Shown: piece by piece, positions 59,598-64,000 of the stretch
Layout: the number at the start of each line of letters is the position of its first letter
Numbering within the stretch: position 1 is the first letter of the stretch
From: Aquipuribacter sp. SD81
GTDB lineage: Bacteria; Actinomycetota; Actinomycetes; Actinomycetales; JBBAYJ01
DNA: 64,000 bases
Direction: 5' to 3'
NCBI RefSeq assembly: GCF_037153975.1
Contig: NZ_JBBAYJ010000018.1
Coordinates: forward strand, 1-64,000
Made by a program: the position numbers and the translations under genes
Notes under the pieces: model-generated
Database searches by the model: none
Told to the model about the DNA's origin: nothing
Seen by the model: only the letters and a program-made list of their open reading frames with translations

Positions 59598-60384
59598 GGG
59601 GAACGTGGCCGACGGGACCGTGGCCGACCGGCACCTGGAGGGCCGTCGCGCCGTCGTCACCGGCGCCGCGAGCGGCATCGGCGCGGCGTGCGCGCGGTCC
59701 CTGGCCGCGGCCGGCGCGTCCGTGGTCCTGCTCGACCGGGCCGAGGACGCGGTGCGTGCCCTCGCCGACGAGCTGGGCGGGCGCGCGGTGGTCGTCGACC
59801 TGTCCGACACCGCCGCGCTGCCGGCGGTTCTGGCGGAGGTCGACGTGGACTGCGACGTGCTCGTCAACAACGCCGGCGTCCAGCACGTGGCGCGGGTGGA
59901 GGAGTTCCCGCCCGAGCAGCTGTCGCTCATGCTGCGGCTCATGCTCGAGGCGCCGTTCCTCCTGGCGCGCGCGGTCCTCCCGGGCATGTACGCACGAGGC
60001 CACGGTCGGCTCGTCCACGTCGGCTCCGTGCACGGGCACCGCGCGTCGCCGTTCAAGGCGGCCTACGTCGCGGCCAAGCACGGGCTGGAGGGGCTGAGCA
60101 AGACGATCGCGTTGGAGGGCGGCGACCGCGGCGTCACGTCGGTGGTCGTCTGCCCCGGCTTCGTGCGCACGCCCCTCGTCGAGGCGCAGGTCGCCGCCCA
60201 GGCGCGCGAGACCGGGGTGCCGGAGGAGCGGGTCGTCGAGGACGTGCTGCTGCACATGTCGGCGGTGAAGCGGCTGCTGGAGCCCGAGGAGGTCGGACGG
60301 ACCGTCGCATGGCTGTGCCGCCCGGAGGCGGCGTCCATGACGGGGACGTCGGTGCTCATGGACGGCGGCTGGTCCGCCCGCTGA
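59590..60384 (+). CDS. Short-chain dehydrogenase, 3-hydroxybutyrate dehydrogenase-like
   Basis: The 264-residue SDR has the NAD loop T-G-A-A-S-G-I-G at 24-31, N-N-A-G at 93-96 and the catalytic S146, Y159 and K163. The C-P-G-F-V-R-T-P-L-V-E-A-Q-V-A-A-Q-A segment is typical of D-3-hydroxybutyrate dehydrogenase, which oxidises 3-hydroxybutyrate to acetoacetate. An alternative is a general NAD-dependent SDR. The GTG start lies within the end of the hydrolase gene, so the hydrolases may release the hydroxy acid it oxidises. Confidence 0.87.
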   Translation: MAEGNVADGTVADRHLEGRRAVVTGAASGIGAACARSLAAAGASVVLLDRAEDAVRALADELGGRAVVVDLSDTAALPAVLAEVDVDCDVLVNNAGVQHVARVEEFPPEQLSLMLRLMLEAPFLLARAVLPGMYARGHGRLVHVGSVHGHRASPFKAAYVAAKHGLEGLSKTIALEGGDRGVTSVVVCPGFVRTPLVEAQVAAQARETGVPEERVVEDVLLHMSAVKRLLEPEEVGRTVAWLCRPEAASMTGTSVLMDGGWSAR

Positions 60385-60464
60385 CCAGCCCCGTCGACGC
60401 GGGTCCGCCGACCCGACCCCGGCGGTCGTTGCCGAGCGCGGCGGCGGCCCGGAGGATCGGGGGC

Positions 60465-60950
60465 GTGGACCTGGAGCCGATCGGCGTCGCGGACCGGCTG
60501 TCCGGCAGGGTCGTCCTCCGCCGGCCGGTGGCGTGCAGCGTCCCGACGGCCTGGCGGGCCGCCAGCGAGGCCGACGGGCTGTCGGCGTGGCTGGGCCGTC
60601 ACGAGGGGCCACGGCTCGGGCCGGGCGCGACCTTCACCCTCGTGCACGAGCAGCAGGTCCGCTCGACGCACACGGTCCTGGAGTGGGAGCCCTCGCGGCT
60701 GCTGGCCATGACGTGGGACTTCCCGGACGAGGCCCCGAGCCGCGTACGCCTCTCGATCGGGCGTGACACCGCCGGGACGGTCGTCACGCTGGAGCACGCC
60801 GGCCTCGAGGACGCCGTCGCCTACGCCGCCGGGTGGCACGTGCACCTGGACTACCTCGCCGAGCTGCTGCGCGGCCGCCCCCGCTCCTTCGACGACTTCT
60901 GGGTCGACTACGACGCGCTGCGGCAGCGGTACGACGCCGAGGCCGGGTAG
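60465..60950 (+). CDS. SRPBCC-family protein (AHSA1/polyketide cyclase-like)
   Basis: The 161-residue protein has a START/Bet v 1-like fold: V-W-style opening replaced by S-V-P-T-A-W-R-A-A-S-E, then H-T-V-L-E-W-E-P-S-R-L-L-A-M-T-W, then G-T-V-V-T-L-E-H-A-G-L and the long C-terminal helix G-W-H-V-H-L-D-Y-L. Such domains bind hydrophobic ligands. No partner is indicated. GGAGG at 60451-60455 supports the GTG start. Confidence 0.82.
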   Translation: MDLEPIGVADRLSGRVVLRRPVACSVPTAWRAASEADGLSAWLGRHEGPRLGPGATFTLVHEQQVRSTHTVLEWEPSRLLAMTWDFPDEAPSRVRLSIGRDTAGTVVTLEHAGLEDAVAYAAGWHVHLDYLAELLRGRPRSFDDFWVDYDALRQRYDAEAG

Positions 60951-61015
60951 CCGGACCGGGCGCCGACGGTCCACCTCGCCCACGACACGCTCCGCGCCCG
61001 TAGGCAGACGTCGGG

Positions 61016-61411
61016 TCAGCGCCGCGCGTCGAGCCGCGCGACCCGGCGGACCCCCGCGGTGCGCCGGTAGGAGTCCTCGAGCAGCTCCGCGACCTCCTCC
61101 CAGTCCGTGCCGGCGTCGAGCTCGACGCCGACCCAGCCCGACGGGCCGAGGTAGGCGGGCGAGAAGCACCGGTCCTCGGTGAGCAGGGCCTCGCGGTCGA
61201 TCGGGTCGGGCAGGACGAGCAGCGCGTGCGGGTGCGGTACCCACTCCCCCGCCTCGCGCGTGCTCCCGCCGTACCAGGCGAACACCTTGGTCGTGTGGAA
61301 GACCGGTCGGCCGTGCGAGACCCGCTCCGCGGCGTCGGGCAGGTCGAGCGCGAGCACGCGCACCCGCTGCAGGTACGGGTCGTCGTCGTCGAACATCTGC
61401 GGGTGCGCCAC
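61016..61411 (-). CDS. MmcQ/YjbR-family protein
   Basis: The 131-residue protein has the family's F-H-T-T-K-V-F-A-W-Y-G-G and the later L-T-E-D-R-C-F-S-P-A-Y-L-G-P-S-G-W-V-G-V-E-L, in the CyaY-like fold. A DNA-binding role has been proposed for the family but the function is not established. The GTG at 61411 was chosen because TACCGT lies 7 bases upstream; longer frames begin in the promoter region of the divergent ArsR gene. Confidence 0.85.
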   Translation of the reverse strand: MAHPQMFDDDDPYLQRVRVLALDLPDAAERVSHGRPVFHTTKVFAWYGGSTREAGEWVPHPHALLVLPDPIDREALLTEDRCFSPAYLGPSGWVGVELDAGTDWEEVAELLEDSYRRTAGVRRVARLDARR

Positions 61412-61418
61412 GGCCGTG

Positions 61419-61424
61419 ACGGTA
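61419..61424 (-). promoter_or_regulatory. -10 box, leaderless start of the MmcQ/YjbR gene
   Basis: TACCGT on the minus strand stands 7 bases before the GTG. The ArsR operator lies 30 bases further upstream. Confidence 0.5.
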
Positions 61425-61448
61425 GGGCGCCGCACCGACAGGCCGCCG

Positions 61449-61478
61449 TTGACAGGCAAGCAATCGCTTGCCTATGGT
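61449..61478 (+). promoter_or_regulatory. ArsR-VOC promoter with operator filling the spacer
   Basis: TTGACA (61449-61454) and TATGGT (61473-61478) are 18 bases apart, the best sigma-70 match in the window. The interval holds a perfect inverted repeat, AGGCAAGC (61454-61461) and GCTTGCCT (61466-61473) around AATC, which overlaps the last base of the -35 and the first base of the -10. A bound repressor dimer would exclude RNA polymerase, so self-repression by the ArsR protein is very likely. Confidence 0.85.
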
Positions 61479-61488
61479 CGGCGGCACC

Positions 61489-61776
61489 ATGAGCGACGTC
61501 TTCAGGGCGCTCGCGGACCCGACCCGGCGCGCGGTGCTCGACGAGCTGCACTCCCGCGACGGCCAGACGCTGTTCGAGCTCCTCACCAGGCTCGTGCAGC
61601 GCCACGGCGTGACCTCCTCGCGCCAGGCCGTCTCGCAGCACCTCGACGTGCTCGAGCAGGCGGGCCTGGTCCGCCGGCACAAGGAGGGGCGCTACGTCTT
61701 CCACCACCTCGACCGGGGACCGCTGCGTGAGGCGCTCGGCCGGTGGGGGTTCACCGACAGAGAGGGACTCCCATGA
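61489..61776 (+). CDS. ArsR-family repressor
   Basis: The 95-residue winged-helix protein has the A-L-A-D-P-T-R-R-A-V-L-D-E-L start of the family, the recognition helix in S-S-R-Q-A-V-S-Q-H-L-D-V-L and the wing R-R-H-K-E-G-R-Y-V-F. It lacks the C-x-C metal site of ArsR/SmtB, so it belongs to the metal-independent SdpR-like branch. It is coupled to the following VOC gene by an ATGA overlap, and the upstream promoter contains a matching palindrome. Confidence 0.92.
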   Translation: MSDVFRALADPTRRAVLDELHSRDGQTLFELLTRLVQRHGVTSSRQAVSQHLDVLEQAGLVRRHKEGRYVFHHLDRGPLREALGRWGFTDREGLP

Positions 61777-62162
61777 GGATCGTCATCACGAGCGTCTTCG
61801 TCGACGACCAGGAGGCGGCGCTCCGCTTCTACCGCGACGTGCTCGGCTTCGTCGTCCGGCACGACGTGCCGCTCGGCGAGCACCGGTGGCTCACCGTCGC
61901 CTCGCCCGAGGACCCGGACGGTCCGGAGCTGTTGCTGGAGCCGAGCGCCCACCCGGCGGTCGGGCCGTTCAAGCAGGCCCTCGCCGCCGACGGCATCCCG
62001 TTCACGAGCTTCGCCGTGACCGACGTGCACGCCGAGACCGAGCGACTGAAGGCCGCGGGCGTGCGTTTCACGCAGGAGCCGCTCGCCATGGGCCCTGTCA
62101 CGACGGCCGTGCTCGACGACACGCAGGGCAACCTCGTCCAGCTGTCGTCCTACGCCGGCTGA
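61773..62162 (+). CDS. VOC-family protein, ArsR-controlled
   Basis: The 129-residue protein shows V-F-V-D-D-Q-E-A-A-L-R-F-Y-R-D-V-L-G-F near the start, F-A-V-T-D-V-H-A-E in the middle and D-D-T-Q-G-N-L-V-Q-L at the end, the glyoxalase/dioxygenase-like fold. ArsR-VOC pairs of this type are common in actinobacteria. The inducer, and so the substrate, is unknown. Confidence 0.88.
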   Translation: MRIVITSVFVDDQEAALRFYRDVLGFVVRHDVPLGEHRWLTVASPEDPDGPELLLEPSAHPAVGPFKQALAADGIPFTSFAVTDVHAETERLKAAGVRFTQEPLAMGPVTTAVLDDTQGNLVQLSSYAG

Positions 62163-62184
62163 GCCGCCCGGCGCGGCAGAGGGA

Positions 62185-63201
62185 TCAGCCGGACACGAGC
62201 CTCCCGGCCGCGACCGCCAGCGCCCGGAGCTGGGCGACGGCGTCCGACGGCCGGGCGCCGGCCGCCCCGCAGGACGGGCTGAGCGCGAGCCGCGTGCGGG
62301 CGTCGCCCCCCAGGCCGACGTCACCCCATGCCGCGAGCACGTCGCGGGCGAGCGCGTCGGCCTCCGGCGCCGCTGCCAGCGGGTCGAGCACGCCCGCGAC
62401 GAGAGCGGTCCCGCCCTCGACCACAGCGGCTGCCTGCTCCCAGGCACGAGCGCCCGTCCCGGCCGTCGTGCGCGGAAGCGGCACCGACAGCCCGTCGGCG
62501 CCGGTCTCGGCGAGCAGCCGGACCGGGCCGCCCTCGGCGCAGCAGTGGACGAGGACCGCGGCACCTGCCGCGTGGCCGGCGTCGACGACCCGGCGCAGCC
62601 CGTCGCGCACCTCGGGTCCCGGCACCGACCGCAGCGTGCCGTAGCCGCTCGCCGTCGGCAGCCGCCCGAGCAGCACCGCGACGACCGACGGCTCGTCGAC
62701 CTGCAGCACGAGCGGCACACCGGGCGCCGCGCGCCGGACGTCCGCGAGCACCTGCCCGACCCCCTCGGCGAGGGAGTCGACGAGGTCACGCCGGGCCCCG
62801 GGGTCGCTCACGGCGACCTCGCCCCGGCTGCGCTGCAGCGCGGCCGCGAGCGTCCACGGACCGGTGACCCCGACCTTCAGCGCCCGGGCGGCGCCGAGCT
62901 CCGGGCCGCGCTCGCCCAGCGCGTCGAGGTCCTGCCGCCACCACGACCGCGCGCGCTGCAGGTCGACGCCCGGCCGGTCCACGAGGCGCCAGCCCGACGG
63001 CTGGAGGTCGACCGGCAGGTCGACGAGGAACGACGCCCCGCGACCGATGACGTCGGCGCCGACCCCGCGGGCCGGCAGCTCGGGCACGAACGGCACGTGG
63101 CCGTCACCGAGCTCGCCGAGCACCGCGTCGAGCGCCTCGTCGGGCCGGGTGTGCGGCAGCGACCCGACACCCGTGGCCCAGGGGCCTGCCGGCAGGCTCA
63201 C
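62185..63201 (-). CDS. Cobalamin-independent methionine synthase-like protein (core domain only)
   Basis: At 338 residues this is the C-terminal catalytic barrel of the MetE family without the N-terminal half. It has G-V-G-S-L-P-H-T, V-T-G-P-W-T-L-A-A-A, Q-V-D-E-P-S, the zinc-site H-C-C-A-E-G-G, and L-S-P-S-C-G-A, whose Cys is the third ligand. True MetE is about 750 residues; short actinobacterial members are named for it but may act on other substrates or methyl donors. Its GTG overlaps the upstream aldo/keto reductase stop by 4 bases. Confidence 0.82.
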   Translation of the reverse strand: MSLPAGPWATGVGSLPHTRPDEALDAVLGELGDGHVPFVPELPARGVGADVIGRGASFLVDLPVDLQPSGWRLVDRPGVDLQRARSWWRQDLDALGERGPELGAARALKVGVTGPWTLAAALQRSRGEVAVSDPGARRDLVDSLAEGVGQVLADVRRAAPGVPLVLQVDEPSVVAVLLGRLPTASGYGTLRSVPGPEVRDGLRRVVDAGHAAGAAVLVHCCAEGGPVRLLAETGADGLSVPLPRTTAGTGARAWEQAAAVVEGGTALVAGVLDPLAAAPEADALARDVLAAWGDVGLGGDARTRLALSPSCGAAGARPSDAVAQLRALAVAAGRLVSG

Positions 63202-64000
63202 CAGCGGTCGTGCACGAGCGCCCGCACGTGGCGGTCGTAGACGTCGCGGACCGCGGCGCGCTGGTCGTCGGTGAGCGGCTCCGTGCGCATGACGGCGGCG
63301 TTGCGCCGCGCCTGGTCGGGGTTGCGGGCCCCGGGGATGACGCTCGTGACGCCCGGCGTGTCGACGACCCAGCGCAGCGCGAGCTCGGCGACGGGACGCT
63401 CGCCCGCGACGTCCTTGAGCTCCTCCACCGCCCGCAGGCCGACGTCGAAGGGGACGCCGGAGAACGTCTCGCCGACGTCGAACGCCTGCCCGTCGCGGTT
63501 GTAGTTCCGGTGGTCGTCCTCGGCGAAGGTCGTGGAGGCGTCGTAGCGCCCGCTCAGCAGGCCCGAGGCCAGCGGCACGCGCGCGATGATCCCGACGCCG
63601 GCCTCCTGCGCGGCCGGGAGCACCTCGTCGAGCGGCTTGAGCCGGAAGGCGTTGAGGATGATCTGGACCGTCGCGACCCCGGGCCGGGCGATGGCCGTGA
63701 GCGCCTCCTCGCACGTCTCGACGCTCACCCCGTAGGCGGCGAGGACACCCTCGGACACGAGCGCGTCGAGCACGTCGAAGACCCGGTCGTCGGAGTACAC
63801 CGGCGTGGGAGGGCAGTGCAGCTGGACGAGGTCGAGGGTGTCGACGCCGAGGTTCTGCCGCGAGCGCTCGACCCACGCGCGCAGGTTCTCCTCGGTGAAG
63901 GTGGCGGGCTCGAAGGGGTCGGCGCGGCGGCCGGCCTTCGTCGCGACGAAGGGCCGGTCGGGCCGGGCAGAGGCGACGGCACCCACGACCCGCTCGCTGC
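63198..64000 (-). CDS. Aldo/keto reductase, N-terminus beyond the window edge
   Basis: The last 267 residues are visible; the frame is still open at the right edge (S-E-R-V-V-G-A-V-A-S), so about 50-60 N-terminal residues with the catalytic Asp and Tyr are missing. The Lys is in V-A-T-K-A-G and the His in V-Q-L-H-C-P-P. A-S-G-L-L-S-G-R-Y, R-N-Y-N-R-D-G and S-V-I-P-G-A-R-N-P-D-Q-A are typical of the AKR11/YhdN-like branch. A GTG at 63986 could be mistaken for a start. Confidence 0.9.
   Translation of the reverse strand, partial: SERVVGAVASARPDRPFVATKAGRRADPFEPATFTEENLRAWVERSRQNLGVDTLDLVQLHCPPTPVYSDDRVFDVLDALVSEGVLAAYGVSVETCEEALTAIARPGVATVQIILNAFRLKPLDEVLPAAQEAGVGIIARVPLASGLLSGRYDASTTFAEDDHRNYNRDGQAFDVGETFSGVPFDVGLRAVEELKDVAGERPVAELALRWVVDTPGVTSVIPGARNPDQARRNAAVMRTEPLTDDQRAAVRDVYDRHVRALVHDRW

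Overview
The window is a very GC-rich stretch of an actinobacterial chromosome (Actinomycetota). The order rpmB, thiL, a stand-alone Lrp/AsnC domain, a DUF3515 lipoprotein, ddl, gpsA, plsC, cofC, murA, hup, leuDC, an IclR regulator, tRNA-Glu, tRNA-Gln, gltX is a familiar actinobacterial core layout. The mycothiol-type DinB proteins, the F420-pathway nucleotidyltransferase and the Lys/Ala/Thr-rich histone-like tail also fit. A Micrococcales relative is plausible, but nothing here proves the genus. Codon use looks uniform. I see no insertion sequence, prophage, plasmid origin or CRISPR array.

Layout. 1-9 kb: ribosomal protein L28, thiamine phosphate, cell-wall (ddl, murA), phospholipid (gpsA, plsC) and F420 genes. 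8.9-14.4 kb: an unusual HU protein, a methyltransferase, leuDC with its divergent IclR regulator, and two tRNAs. 14.5-22.2 kb: a polytopic membrane protein, gltX, an FAH-family enzyme and small regulator/enzyme genes. 22.5-27.1 kb: leuB, ilvE, cimA and a DinB-like gene. 27.2-35 kb: a photolyase-like protein with its two domains in reversed order, a two-component system and a MacB/FtsX-type ABC exporter. 35-43.4 kb: ilvBNC behind a leader-peptide attenuator, a membrane GGDEF-EAL protein, and ilvD. 43.5-47.4 kb: a 51/52-bp tandem repeat array, a secreted M14 peptidase, a sugar dehydrogenase-like lipoprotein and an aldo/keto reductase. 47.4-54 kb: gatCAB, ligA and an aldo/keto reductase. 54-64 kb: a Ski2-like helicase, a Nudix enzyme with an upstream mini-ORF, two alpha/beta hydrolases with a 3-hydroxybutyrate dehydrogenase-like SDR, an ArsR-VOC operon, a methionine synthase-like core and a truncated aldo/keto reductase.

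How the genes work together. Much of branched-chain amino acid synthesis lies within 32 kb in four units: leuCD under an IclR regulator; leuB-ilvE-cimA; ilvBNC with an attenuator; and ilvD. Together with citramalate synthase they give a threonine-independent route to isoleucine as well as leucine and valine; leuA is not in the window. tRNA-Glu, tRNA-Gln, GltX and GatCAB together form the indirect route to Gln-tRNA.

The most striking non-coding signals are a repeated leaderless-start architecture (a TA-S-S-S-T -10 box, then 6 to 8 bases, then ATG or GTG) at about 18 starts; a leaderless 19-residue Val/Leu leader peptide before ilvB; a palindrome-bearing 51/52-bp repeat family at two loci; and a palindromic operator filling the spacer of an ArsR promoter.
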